64,000 bases of DNA from Bretschneidera sinensis (Eukaryota > Streptophyta > Magnoliopsida > Brassicales > Akaniaceae): assembly GCA_023935145.1 (NCBI GenBank), contig CM043698.1, positions 68,065,501 through 68,129,500 on the forward strand. Reading direction: 5' to 3'. The notes beneath the pieces were generated by a model that saw only the letters and a program-made list of their open reading frames with translations, ran no database searches and had not been told where the DNA came from. The first letter of the stretch is position 1; each line of letters opens with the position of its first letter. Below, one piece after another: positions 54,891 to 64,000 of the stretch. The translations under genes were made by a program, and so were the position numbers.

Positions 54891-55292
54891 TTTAATTACC
54901 TTGAATTCGATTTGTTCTTATCATGAAAACTAATTTTACAAAATTTGATCAATTTTCTTTTGTCCTAGCTATCTCAGTTAGTTAGCTTTAGCAGTTTGAA
55001 AAGCTATGTACTACATCATCTACGAGTGAAACACAACTTTCATCTGAGAAATCAATATAAAGATTGGATATATCTATACGAGGAAAGGAAGATTTATAGG
55101 CAAGAAGAAAAAAGTGTTTTGGGGTTCTTACTAAGCAATTTAGCAGTAGGATGGAGAAAAAACTTCCAAATTAGTTCTTACAACGCATTCTGGCGAACAT
55201 TGGTTTGATACAACATGTCTTCTGCATATTCTAGTTAATTATAGAAGGCTATCATTGTGAAAGAACATGAAATGATAATGCTCGATCTGAAA
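54891..55292. other. No recognisable gene
   Basis: The frame at 54996-55208 (70 codons, MKSYVLHHLRVKH) has no family resemblance and I do not call it. Confidence 0.4.
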
Positions 55293-55414
55293 TAAAATGG
55301 TGTAGTTTGTGGTGTAGTAAATGTATTTTAAAAGTGTTTCATTAAATTATTCAAATATTGGCATGCATGACCCACCTTTAAATAAAATAAAAATACACAA
55401 ACTACACCATTTTA
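55293..55414. mobile_element. Small inverted-repeat element (MITE-like)
   Basis: The ends TAAAATGGTGTAGTTTGTG (55293-55311) and its exact reverse complement (55396-55414) form a perfect 19-bp inverted repeat around 84 bp. Size and structure fit a MITE or foldback element. Flanking duplications are not clear. Confidence 0.55.
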
Positions 55415-55792
55415 CTACTGAAGGTCCTCACTCAATAATATGACAAAGCCTCTCATGTCATTGATTTTGAGCAACATTTCCAACCATTTTTTATTTTGAG
55501 CCCATTCCTCTTAAAACAATAATTAAATGCAAACCTTATCATGAGATTTTATATTCTTATAAGATTCATTGTTAGGATTGTTTAAATTTCAAGATCTAAT
55601 ACATATCATGCAATTTTACAAATTTTTATTTTCTATGATACTACTTTTAGTTTTCATGCAATATGTTCACTTGTTCTCCTTCATTTTAGGGTTTGAAAAG
55701 AAGGGCTTGGCTCCTCTCCATTACTTGGATTCCCTCAATCCTACAATGGTGTCAAAATGCTTAACGCCTATACTATTAAAAATTGAAATCAA

Positions 55793-56335
55793 TGTTGGGA
55801 TGCTCCTCAAATCCCACATCGGAGAAAAGTGTTATTGTAAGTAGCTCAAGTCCCACATCATCTATGTGACAAAAGGATGTGGATACTAGAAATTATAGAT
55901 ATAGGCATCAAGAGATGTAGTCTCTCACCCTTATTCCTTAACCAAGAATAGTTGGTCAGATGTGAGTGTCGCAACCAAACACCAATATAGGTATCTATGG
56001 GTTGAGTGAATGTTTTGCGTATTAGGGTTTTGGGTTGTGAGATTGGGGAGAGTTTTCACAAAGTTTTGTCTAAAAAAATTGTGTATTGTGGTGTAGTGAC
56101 TTTTAGCAGCTTTCCTCAATCCAAAAGTTGCAAAATTAGTATAATAATGATTGGCTCGTGGACATAGGAAAAAGGTGTCGAACCATGATAAAAATTCTTG
56201 TATTTTTTCTCTTTATTTTTGTTATTGTGATTGCATAGTTGTTCTGGGGTGTCATAATTCCGAACAAGTGGTATCAGAGCTATGTTTATTATTTGTATGG
56301 ATCTTGGACAGATTTTTGATGAAAAAATTCCAACA
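55793..56335 (+). repeat. 5' LTR of element G
   Basis: It begins TGTTGGGATGCTCC, carries AAATCCCACATCGGAG near its start and ends AATTCCAACA. A perfect TGGTATCAGAGC primer-site sequence lies inside it at 56269-56280, about 55 bp before the end. Confidence 0.8.
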
Positions 56336-56337
56336 AG

Positions 56338-56349
56338 TGGTATTAAAGC
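56338..56349 (+). other. Degenerate primer site of element G
   Basis: TGGTATTAAAGC directly after the 5' LTR differs from the consensus TGGTATCAGAGC at two positions. The perfect copy lies inside the LTR. Confidence 0.6.
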
Positions 56350-56577
56350 TAAGGTTTGACAACGGCAAAAATTCAAAGAATTGATGCGGTGAAGAAGCAA
56401 GTTAGATTTGTTATTGAAGATCATATTTTTAGCTTAGGTGGAGGATTGTTGGGATTAGTCCCAAAACCTGATTAAGTGGTATTGAAGGCTCAATTAAAAC
56501 AAATAGGTTTTGATCGGGTAGAGGCAAATCCGAACCAGGGATCGAAGTGTTTGGGGATTTGAGTTGAGGGAGGAATT

Positions 56578-57118
56578 TGTTGGGATGCACCTCAAATCCC
56601 ACATCGGAGAAAAATGTTATTGTAAGTAGTTTTGTCACACATCGTCTTGGTGTCAAAAGGATGTGGGTACTAGTTATTATAAATATAGGCATCAAGAGAT
56701 ATAGTCTCTCACCCCTATTCGTAAACCGGTAATAGTTGGTCAGATGGGAGTGTAGCAACCAAACACCAATATAGGGATCCATGGGTTGAGTGAACGTTGG
56801 GTGTATTGGGGCTTTGGGTTGTGAGATTGGGGAGAGTTTTCACACAATTTTGTCTAAAAAAATTGTATATTATGGTGTTGTGAGTTTTAGCAACTTTTCT
56901 CCATCCAAAAGTTGCAAAAGTAGTAGAATAACGATTGGCTCTTGGATGTATGCAAAAGGTGTCGAACCACGTTAAAAATTCTTGTACTTTTCTCTTTATT
57001 TTTGTTATTGTGATTGCATAGTTGTTTTGGTATATCAGAATTCCCAACAAGTGGAATTAAAGCTATGTTTATTATTTGTATGGATCTTGAGCGGATTTTT
57101 GGTGAAAAAATCCCAACA
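56578..57118 (+). repeat. 3' LTR of element G
   Basis: Collinear with the 5' LTR to the final AAAATCCCAACA, after which homology stops at once. The internal primer-like sequence here is TGGAATTAAAGC. The end-point shows that this sequence belongs to the LTR and not to the internal region. Confidence 0.8.
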
Positions 57119-57185
57119 GTGTCAAACATGTAAATCACCATTGAGAAATCGAGCGAATCCTACTAACAATGATGAGCTAGACCCT

Positions 57186-57300
57186 AAAAAATTGTACTCC
57201 CTAGTTTCATTTTAGTGACTTAAAAAAAAAGGAAAGACTCCCTAGTTGCATTTTAGGGACTTCAAAAAAATGTACTCTCTAGTTGCATTTGTGGGAGTGA
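57186..57300 (+). repeat. Short tandem repeat, ~45-bp unit, three copies
   Basis: ACTCCCTAGTTTCATTTTAG, ACTCCCTAGTTGCATTTTAG and ACTCTCTAGTTGCATTTGTG begin three successive imperfect units. Confidence 0.6.
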
Positions 57301-57426
57301 TAAATAGGAAAGTATCCCTTGCAAGTCGAACTCTTGTTTCCTTTTAGGGACCTAAAAATGTAGTAATAAATAAAGACTATTCATAAAGTATTATATAATA
57401 TTAAAAGTCTTGTTGTTGCACATTTA

Positions 57427-57617
57427 GGGTGTATTTGGTGGACAAGATAATTTTTATCTTATGAGTGTTTTTGGTGGAAGAGAGGATGAATTGGATGTCT
57501 TATTCGATCATAATAGGATATAATCATCATACTTTCAAGGATAGAATGAGATTTATATCATTATATTTGTCTATCTCATTCTATCATTCTCTCATCTTGT
57601 TTGCCAAACACACTCAT
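57427..57617. mobile_element. Possible MITE with GGTGTATTTGG termini
   Basis: The left end GGTGTATTTGGTGGACAAGAT and the reverse of the right end (GTGTGTTTGGCAAACAAGAT) form an imperfect inverted repeat around 150 bp. The GGGTGTGTTTGG-type terminus is common among Tourist and related MITEs. Flanks TTA and ATA are only a partial 3-bp match. Confidence 0.4.
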
Positions 57618-58211
57618 AATTTATAGGGAAAGAAATCTTATTTCACCTCATGAGTCTTTGGCGAGTACAATGGTCGAAGAAAAATGAGTGAATGGTACAT
57701 GAGGCGAAGCTTAAGGTCTTATTATCTTATGAGTCGTGCATTAGGAGGCCAAAATCAAGAATATATTGGATTGAGTGGGGTGAATATATAGGCTACTAAT
57801 TATGCTTCATTTGTCAGCACCTTAATCTTCATAGTTATACCTTTGTTCTAATATTTTTAAACCAAAATGTTTGATTGTCAAGGATGTTAGGTCTAGTTTT
57901 CTTTTCTTTGGGATATATACAACAATTATTTTTTTAAATATGGCTTAATTATAATTAACCCCTAACATTTGCTTCGAGTTTTAAATAATACCGTCAACTT
58001 TAGAAGTAATCAATTTAACTCTTGACATTTTATAAACCTTGCAATTTGGAGCCTCTGGTCAAATTGAGTTATCGGAGATCATGTGAAAATCATGTGAATC
58101 GTATTTTAAGGGGTAATTAGATGCCACATCAACTAATTATATTCAAATCAATTAAATAATAAATACAACTTCAAAAATCAACTAATTATGTTCCCCTTCC
58201 CCTTTCCATTA
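57618..58211. other. No gene; downstream edge of the MuDR-like element
   Basis: AT-rich. Near 58190-58211 the minus strand continues the Gly-rich end of the MuDR-like protein (VVVNGKGKGNI) that is interrupted by the solo LTR. Sequence near 57950-58130 resembles widespread decayed repeats, but I cannot name a family. Confidence 0.35.
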
Positions 58212-58216
58212 ACAAC
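58212..58216. repeat. Left target-site duplication of solo SIRE-like LTR
   Basis: ACAAC, identical to 59382-59386. It is a perfect 5-bp duplication. Confidence 0.85.
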
Positions 58217-58530
58217 TGTTGACCCTCATCTAAATTTTAATGATGACAAAACACAACTCTAATTATACTAATAGTTTTATCTAAATGTTTTAAACGATAA
58301 AAGAATACGACCAAGAATCAAGATACAAGAACTTAACCCGAATCAGACACCAAGTCAAGACAGAAGATCTAGTATAGGCATAATGTATTGAAACTAGTTG
58401 TAAATCTCATTTGTTCAGGTAAATAGCTTGTCTTATGGCTCCTTTTGAAAAAGCATTTTGACAAAACTATTTATTCAAACTCTTCTAAGTCAAAAACATT
58501 TCAAAACATGAAAAACTGGGTTGAAGGGCA

Positions 58531-58723
58531 ACCTAGTCGACTGACTACTTATACCAAAAGACTAGGATATGGGACAGTATGTCCCCAGTCGACTGGGTGC
58601 TTAATACCAGTCGACTGGTTATTAGATAGTAAGTCCCCAGTCGACTGGTACTTATGACCCAATCGACTGGTACTCTTCATAGCCCCAAAAGTGAGACTTT
58701 TCACTTGACCTAGTCGACTGGTA
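58531..58723 (+). promoter_or_regulatory. Array of CCAGTCGACTGG palindromes in the LTR
   Basis: Six units, three of them perfect CCAGTCGACTGG, the others CTAGTCGACTG or CCAATCGACTGG. The last ends about 95 bp before the TATA box. The deleted SIRE-like LTR at 48860-49533 lacks the whole array. Confidence 0.6.
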
Positions 58724-58818
58724 AATCGAAAAATATGATCGTTGAGGCGCCAGACTTGAACATTTAAATGTATCAAAATGTACCAAGTCAGTACCAAACA
58801 GCCATATTAATTCAAGGC

Positions 58819-58826
58819 TATATAAA
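58819..58826 (+). promoter_or_regulatory. TATA box of solo SIRE-like LTR
   Basis: TATATAAA in the context GGCTATATAAACCCACTCC, identical to 48993-49000 in the other copy. Confidence 0.7.
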
Positions 58827-59890
58827 CCCACTCCAATGAGCATTTGAAAAGAGAACATTACACATTCAATCAAGTTTTTGTTCATTAATACACAAAAGCT
58901 TTGAAACATTTATTGTTGAGCCATTCTACAAGATTTACCTTAAAAGAGAGATATTATTCAGTTGTATAAGCATTCATTGCTATCTCTCTACAATTTACTT
59001 TACAGCAGCTCATATTTATTGTAAAAGGATTAGCTTCCGAGAGGAAGAGATTAGCTTCTAAGAGAAAGAGATTAGCTTCTGAGAGGAAAGGATTGTTTGT
59101 AAGGTTTGTGCAACACCCGTGAAGTTGTATGACTAAGTGTTTTAGTGGATTACTTCAAAGAGGTTCCTTGAAGAGAGTGAACGTAGGGTCGGAACGAATC
59201 TGATATTACCGAACCACTATAAACCGAGTTTGCACTTTTTATTCCTTAAACTCTTTTATTTAAAGCACTTTACTTGTTTATACGCTTGTGCACTTAACTG
59301 TTTTTATAAACTTGCGAGTAATTAGTGAAATTTTTTAAAAACCTAATTCACCCCCCTCTTGGGTTGGAACCTCAGTCTACAACAACAACTGGGACTCCTC
59401 CACTTCCCCTTGCAAGAGATGCCCTTAGTTTAGTCCTCTCCAAAACTAGTCTACCTCTAGGTCTCCTTGTCCTTCCCTGCAAGTGCAACAGTTACTATAA
59501 GTTGTAGTGTAATTCAACATTGAGAAGATAAATTATTTGTTTAATAAACACCAACCTAATATGAAGATGAACCAATGTTAGAAATATTGATGGGAGGTAA
59601 AGGCAACTTGAAGTCTAAATTACATATAACAGAACAATTATTATCAATTCATGCAATTTTAAACTTTAATTTAATTATAATGACTATGTTTATTAACTAC
59701 CTCATTTATAGATGAGGACCTCATTTTCTTCAACATCATCTTCTTTTTCCAAAGTGATTCACCAGTTACACCAGCTTTGATACTTTTTACATCGTGACTT
59801 ATCCCATTGCATTTGCCACATTGTATGTACTTTCCTCATCTTGTACATACGTATGGATTTTGTGGTTCATTAGTGCTCTTTTCCTAGCTT

Positions 59891-60655
59891 TTATACGTTT
59901 GCTAGAAGGTTTGTACACAAATAGAGCAGATAACTTAAGCCCTCGTGCATACACCAGATGTAATAATACATAAGCAATAAAGGACGATATGGAACAGGCA
60001 AATGCAAGAAAGAAAAAAAACTAGGTTTACTACCCATCTTAATCCATTCATGTTGTCCAGGTATAGGGTTCATACCAATCTTATATGCCTTGATGTAAGT
60101 TGTCTTGCTATAGTAGCAGTGTACATAGTCTTTAGAACATTCTCTCTTCATATGAATTACAGTCACTGCATGTTTACAAGGTATACTAGTCATATCCCAA
60201 ACCTTACATGAATAAGCTTTCCTTGCAATGTCTATAGTATGGGATATGCTGTTGTAATCTACTTCAAATTTTGGATTGAAACATGCACTAGCAAAACAAT
60301 TCCTAGCCTCCTCTTTTATCTTCTCTAACTTATCTTTAATATCAGGGCAAATTGCTCCACTGCATTTTGTAATCTCATCCCTCTTAACATGGAACCTCCT
60401 CATTAACCTCTTTCTAATCCACTCAAGCATTGATAAAATGGGCATATCCCTACATGGCAGCAAGTACCCATTGAGACTATCACTGAGGTTGTTAGTGACT
60501 ATATCAAACTTACTATTCTCCATGTAAAATTCCTTACTCCAATCCTTTGGAATCCTCTTCATCACCCAATTGTAGGCCTCTTTAGACAACTTTTGCATTT
60601 TCTCCAGTGCTTTATCATATTGTGTGACTATAGAAGCCCCTCTAATCTTCAACAA
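59891..60655 (-). pseudogene. MULE transposase C-terminal part with SWIM finger
   Basis: The open frame carries YDKALEKMQKLS, WSKEFYMENSKFDIVTNN and a SWIM-type zinc finger, SCKVWDMTSIPCKHA (C-x-n-C-x-H), then YSKTTYIKAYKIGMNPI. Its end (from about 60020 on) reads into a probable intron. After an acceptor near 59905, sequence with NEPQNPYVCTR and a knuckle CGKCNGISHDVKS follows. The last Cys of the knuckle is Ser. Confidence 0.8.
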
Positions 60656-60781
60656 TGCATCCTTAACTCTTACTTGAAATTTACCACCAAGTGTCTCATG
60701 AAGTATTTGTACTCAGCATCAAACAACAACTCCTTAAAGGTATCAACTTGCCCTTGTAAATAATACAATTTAATTCAACAA

Positions 60782-61306
60782 TTAGATAAGCAAGCATATC
60801 AATGTAACAATGATGATTAATATAAGAATATAAAGAACACATACCTTTTGTTTGTCAAAAATGAAACTCCACCTATTCTCATGCCCAATATCACCTAATA
60901 GCTCCATTAAAAACCAGGTCCATGATGACACGTTCTCTTGTTCAACTGATGCATATGATATAGGGAAAATGTTTCTGTTCCTATCCAATACAACAACACT
61001 TAGTAGCTGACCACCAAACCTCCTCGTTAAGTGGCAGACATCAAGACCTATCATTGGTCTATACCCCCTTATAAACCCATGATTTTGTGCATGAAAACTA
61101 ACATAGATTCTCTGAAAAGTCTGGCTAATAATATTGAGAGTCTTACCAGCATTTCCTAACACAAAGAAGTCAATCTTAATTCTCATTTTGGACCCTAGAT
61201 TTTTCCTCCTAGCTATTTCACAGTAATTCCAAATCTTGCCATATTGTTCTGCCTCTTCTCTCTCAATCATTTCAATTGCTCTTGTTCTTGCCCTATACAC
61301 CATCAT
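60782..61306 (-). pseudogene. MULE transposase core
   Basis: This contains GLDVCHLTRRFGGQLLSVVVLDRN (first catalytic Asp region) and ISYASVEQENVSSWTWFLMELLGDIG. FIFDKQK (second Asp region) is followed by a GT splice donor at 60844-60843. A candidate intron runs to an AG at 60754-60753. The next exon resumes the family pattern (DTFKELLFDAEYKYFMRHL), but one base is missing to keep frame. The last 20 codons of this frame lie in the intron. It catalyses cut-and-paste transposition in active relatives. Confidence 0.8.
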
Positions 61307-61458
61307 TTTATCAATCTCATAACCTAAGTCTCTTTAAATTTTCCTAATAATACGGTTTGCATCCCAATTAGGTACATATCTGAAATACTTTAAATATTTC
61401 CTGGCAAAGTAAGGTGCATCTATCTTATTATTCTTGTAACCTATAGGGCATAAATGAG

Positions 61459-61710
61459 TTAGTATCCAATCTTTATTTGAATATTTTTGGTGCCCTGCAT
61501 CTTAGATCTCAATACCCTAAACTCACAGTTCCCATGTATACAATGGGAAATTACTTTCTCTGAATTGTTCTTCAAAAACTTATTCTTCACTCCCATCATC
61601 ACTGACCACTCCTTTAAAGCAGCCTTAAAAATATTTGCATTATCAAAACACAATTTAACCCTCAAGTTAGAATACAATATGGTAGTTTTTGCATTAAACT
61701 TTGAGAACAC
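61459..61710 (-). pseudogene. MULE N-terminal DNA-binding domain
   Basis: The 83-codon frame starts MFSKFN and contains VKLCFDNANIFKAALKEWSVMMG and HGNCEFRVL. This is the pattern of the zinc-binding MuDR N-terminal domain that recognises terminal repeats. The Cys/His set is incomplete in this frame. Frame changes separate it from the core at 61306. Confidence 0.75.
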
Positions 61711-61905
61711 ATGTTCTTGATAGGTGCTTAAATATTCATATTTAAGCCCCTTAATTTACATTTGTTAAGCTCTTTGTCTATATGTTTTAGTCAATTTTAC
61801 TTCACTTTTGTGTTTTACACGTTTTTATAGGGTCTTGGAGAAAAAAAAGCATTTTGGAGCTTAAAAGGAAGAAAACTGGAAATCATGGAGCAGCTGCTGC
61901 CTGGA

Positions 61906-61961
61906 GTGCGATCAAGCGCACCAGGCATGCAATCGAGTGTAGCATTACGATCGAGCGCACT
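61906..61961 (+). promoter_or_regulatory. Array of CGATCG-type palindromes, H LTR
   Basis: Three units (GTGCGATCAAGCGCA, ATGCAATCGAGTGTA, TACGATCGAGCGCA). The array ends about 110 bp before the TATA box. Confidence 0.5.
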
Positions 61962-62070
61962 GCCTGTACGGGCGTGAACAGTAAAGCGGTAGAACCAGTT
62001 TTGGAAATAATAGAGTTTTATGTTTTAGGAAAGTTTAGGGTTCCTGAGTCTTCTAGGATTATTCACCCCC

Positions 62071-62078
62071 TATAAACA
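62071..62078 (+). promoter_or_regulatory. TATA box of H LTR
   Basis: TATAAACA in the context CACCCCCTATAAACACACC. It takes the same relative place as the boxes of LTRs B and C. Confidence 0.6.
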
Positions 62079-63016
62079 CACCTGTAAAACACACACAAGG
62101 ACATCATCTAATCCCTTCTTTTATCTTTCAATCTTCTTTTAGTTTTAATTTAGTTTTAGGTCGGGAGGCCGGAGGCCAGAAGGAGACCGTGGAGAGGAAT
62201 TGATGGCTCTTCTCTTAGGTTTCTTTTTTCCTTTTTATTTTATTATGTGGAATTAAATTATTAGTAGTGCTTGGTTGAAGCCCTAATTATGTTTACTCAA
62301 TAATTTTAGTATTGGTGCCTTTACGGTATTTATGTTGTGTTGCTTAACTTGATTAATACCTGCTTTTATTTAAATTCCTCATATGTATATGTCTGATCAA
62401 TATGTGCATGTGGTATGGACTTGTTAGTTAGATCAATTTGGATAACTGAGTTCTGGGTCTACATTAGTAACAAAAGATATCCACACCAGATTCTTGGGCT
62501 AATCAACATGGGAAACCCGGAGTAGATACCATGCCCTAGGGCCCGTGTGATGGTCGATTTCCACAGATCCTATGCTCTCTTAAGGAACAACTCAATATAC
62601 ACCAGGTTGAATCCCTTGAGAGAGAAAAGAGTTAGAGTAGATACCATGGCTAACTCATTGCTTAGGGAGATCAATAGCTTAAGGAGTAGATACCATGCCC
62701 TTAGGTTGACAAACATTAGGTATTCATGACATTAGTAAAGCATCGGCATACTGTTTTGTTATGGTAGCATAATTAGTGGTGGATATCAAGTCCCTATGCC
62801 TTTATTTTTATTATTTTATCTTTATCAAAATCAACTCTTTTATTATTTCTATCTTTTTACATTGTGAATATAATTCCAAAACAAAATTTACCAATCCCTG
62901 TGGAGATGATCTTGCTTTCACACACTATACTACACTGTTGACCTTGTGCACTTGCAAGTAAAACTAGTGCGATTATTTGCTTATTAATTTAGCTGGATAA
63001 ACGTGCAACAAGTTTT

Positions 63017-63034
63017 TGGCGCCGTTGCCGGGGA
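63017..63034 (+). other. Primer binding site of element H (tRNA-Asp type)
   Basis: TGGCGCCGTTGCCGGGGA, a perfect Athila-type site, six bases after the LTR. Confidence 0.95.
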
Positions 63035-63214
63035 TTGTTTTAAATTTCTTTTTGGAATTATTTTCGTTAGTTTTTTTTATTTATTTTTGGTTTTTTATTT
63101 TATTTTATTTTATTCTGTTCCATTTTATTTTTATTTTTATCAAAAATTAGATTTATTCCTTCATTTCGTTTTTGGTTTCTGTTCAGGTGTGCAGGGGAGG
63201 AATCTCTGCCCTCA

Positions 63215-63293
63215 TTGCGATCGAGCGCACTCCTTTGTGCGATCGAGCACAAGCCCAGTGCGATCGATCATTGTTCTTGGTGCGATCGAGCGT
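63215..63293 (+). promoter_or_regulatory. Palindrome array in the leader before gag of H
   Basis: Four units (TTGCGATCGAGCGCA, GTGCGATCGAGCACA, GTGCGATCGATCA, GTGCGATCGAGCGTA) lie within 80 bp, after the primer site and about 85 bases before the first ATG of the gag region. Confidence 0.55.
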
Positions 63294-63378
63294 AAAAGCT
63301 CCAGAAAGTACCCGAGAAGTAGTACTGAAACTGATACACTGAAGTTTTTCAACTAATTCATTCGAAGGAGAAGCACCA

Positions 63379-64000
63379 ATGGTGGAAGCTAGTTATGCTT
63401 AACTAAATGCTATGGAGAGGAAGCTGGATATGCTCATAAATACTATGACTACTCAAAACATCTCACCTAGTCCGCGAGCCAAACCACTCCAGGTATGTGC
63501 TATATGTTCTCGTTTTAATCACACTTCTGAAACTTGCCCTTTATATTTATATGCAGATCAAGAGCAAACAAATTATGAGGGACCGCACAATGCACATACA
63601 AATACCTACAATCCTGAATGGCAGCACCACCCCAAACTCTCATGGAGCAACAATCACAATGCTTTGAATTTTCAAGGATAGCAAAGAAACTTCCAACCAG
63701 CAGCCCAACCAGTGCCGAAATCAGAAAATAGTGACCTAGAGAGTCTTGTAAAGCAATTGACCACTCAACAATAGCAACTAATGACAATATTGATGACTTC
63801 ACTATATCATTAAAAACAAACCACTCCCAGGCATGAGCAAGCTATTCAAAGACTTGAGGTTCAAATGGGGGAATTGGTTAAGGAGCTAAGTGAAAGAAAG
63901 CAAAGTGAATTTCCAGCCTAAACAATATATACTCTAAGTGTTGTTGAGGAAGAATTTCCAGCCCAAACAATACCTACTCTAGGTGTTGTTGAGAACGCCT
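63379..64000 (+). pseudogene. gag: Athila-like gag of element H, partial
   Basis: The readable part starts at MERKLDML (63412; an ATG at 63379 is soon followed by a stop). It contains a CCHC zinc knuckle CAICSRFNHTSETC, near residues 30-43, then YNPEWQHHPKLSW, and later RLEVQMGELVKELSERKQ. Stops fall at 63679 and further on. The N-terminal capsid-like half that precedes the knuckle in element B is missing. The window ends inside the gene. Confidence 0.75.
63907..64000 (+). repeat. 45-bp direct repeat in gag tail of H
   Basis: GAATTTCCAGCC..AAACAATA and GGTGTTGTTGAG-type landmarks repeat with a period of 45 bp (in frame, 15 codons). Two units are visible and more may follow beyond the window. 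Confidence 0.7.

Larger units (their letters stand above)
55793..57118 (+). mobile_element. Miniature Ty1-type LTR retrotransposon G
   Basis: The whole element is only 1326 bp: LTR 55793-56335, internal region of 242 bp, LTR 56578-57118. The internal region holds a damaged primer site, a gag-start remnant and a polypurine tract (GAGTTGAGGGAGGAATT), with no other coding. It is of the TRIM/SMART kind, or a deletion derivative of a copia element. Flanks (ATCAA and GTGTC) do not form a target duplication, so one junction may be rearranged. Confidence 0.8.
58217..59381 (+). repeat. Solo SIRE-like LTR
   Basis: 1165 bp from TGTTGACCCTCATC to CAGTCTACA, flanked by ACAAC. It is the full-length relative of 48860-49533. 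It carries the CCAGTCGACTGG array (58531-58723) and TATA box (58819-58826). It interrupts the C-terminal exon of the MuDR-like element. Frames inside it are not genes. Confidence 0.9.
59387..61717 (-). mobile_element. MuDR-like (MULE) DNA transposon remnant
   Basis: The minus strand reads, in order, an N-terminal DNA-binding domain (61710-61459), the MULE transposase core (61306-60845), its continuation with a SWIM zinc finger (60655-59891), a zinc knuckle near 59820-59782 and a basic/Gly-rich last exon near 59480-59387. A solo SIRE-like LTR interrupts that last exon. Introns with GT..AG ends appear to separate exons. Terminal inverted repeats were not found. The right edge is cut by the LTR of element H. 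Confidence 0.85.
61718..63010 (+). repeat. 5' LTR of element H
   Basis: 1293 bp from TGATAGGTGCTTAAAT to ACGTGCAACA. It cuts the start of the MuDR-like element. It has a palindrome array at 61906-61961 and a TATA box at 62071-62078. Confidence 0.9.
61718..64000 (+). mobile_element. Athila-like Ty3 element H, 5' part (runs off window)
   Basis: 5' LTR 61718-63010, perfect primer site, leader with a palindrome array, then a partial gag to the window end. The LTR is closely related to solo LTR C and the LTR of element D. Whether pol is present cannot be seen. Confidence 0.9.

Noticed and set aside
57119..57123. GTGTC as target duplication of element G
   Set aside because: A GTGTCAAA also occurs about 40 bp before the left end, but not at the LTR border, so it is not a proper duplication.

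Overview
The window is plant nuclear DNA, almost certainly from an eudicot. It is a dense nest of transposable elements with one recognisable host gene. The evidence is the mix of plant retroelement lineages: Ty3 Athila-like, Tat/Ogre-like and chromovirus; Ty1 copia and SIRE-like; plant L1 LINEs; a CACTA and a MuDR-like element. There are also the tRNA-Asp-type and initiator-Met-type primer sites, and a B3-domain gene. Athila plus chromovirus nesting suggests pericentromeric heterochromatin, but that is inference. No bacterial-type operon, CRISPR array, tRNA or rRNA was seen.

Layout. 1-365: 3' part of a Ty1 LTR with primer site and gag stub. 366-14522: a decayed Tat/Ogre-like Ty3 element (long LTR, duplicated leader, gag, protease, G-patch region, RT stub), split at 4721-10777 by an internally deleted Athila-like element on the minus strand (A). 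14523-15611: LTR-like debris. 15612-19246: 5'-truncated L1 LINE with one open 1086-codon ORF2 and a poly(A) tail. 19247-31289: minus-strand chromovirus debris, interrupted by a full Athila-like element (B, 19717-29192, perfect 5-bp target duplication). 31290-32566: solo Athila-like LTR (C) inside the chromovirus integrase. 32670-37547: 3' half of a minus-strand Athila-like element (D) with an envelope-position third ORF, joined to a copia gag fragment (37548-38252). 39972-51735: a segment paralogous to 54560-54890, into which inserted in turn a LINE 3' end (40187-42272), a pol-less copia element (E, 42336-51711) and, inside E's 3' LTR, a CACTA element (44425-51355). The CACTA itself carries the 3' half of a SIRE-like element. 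53471-54263: a B3-domain (DUF313-type) gene with its TATA box and an in-frame stop. 55293-57118: a small inverted-repeat element and a miniature LTR retrotransposon (G). 58217-59381: solo SIRE-like LTR inside the end of a MuDR-like element (to 61717). 61718-64000: 5' LTR and gag region of another Athila-like element (H), running off the window.

Most interesting pattern. Two unrelated retroelement lineages carry arrays of short CpG-containing palindromes. In SIRE-like copies the unit is CCAGTCGACTGG; in Athila-like copies it is TGCGATCGATCGCA and variants. In both lineages the array lies in the LTR about 55-110 bp before the TATA box. In both it occurs a second time inside the element, before an internal ORF: the third, envelope-position ORF in SIRE and in Athila D, and gag in Athila H. 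In the SIRE copy the internal array is followed by its own TATA box and then the ORF. The third ORFs of the two lineages also look related. This fits a shared, lineage-specific way of switching on an internal promoter. That is a hypothesis from sequence layout only.
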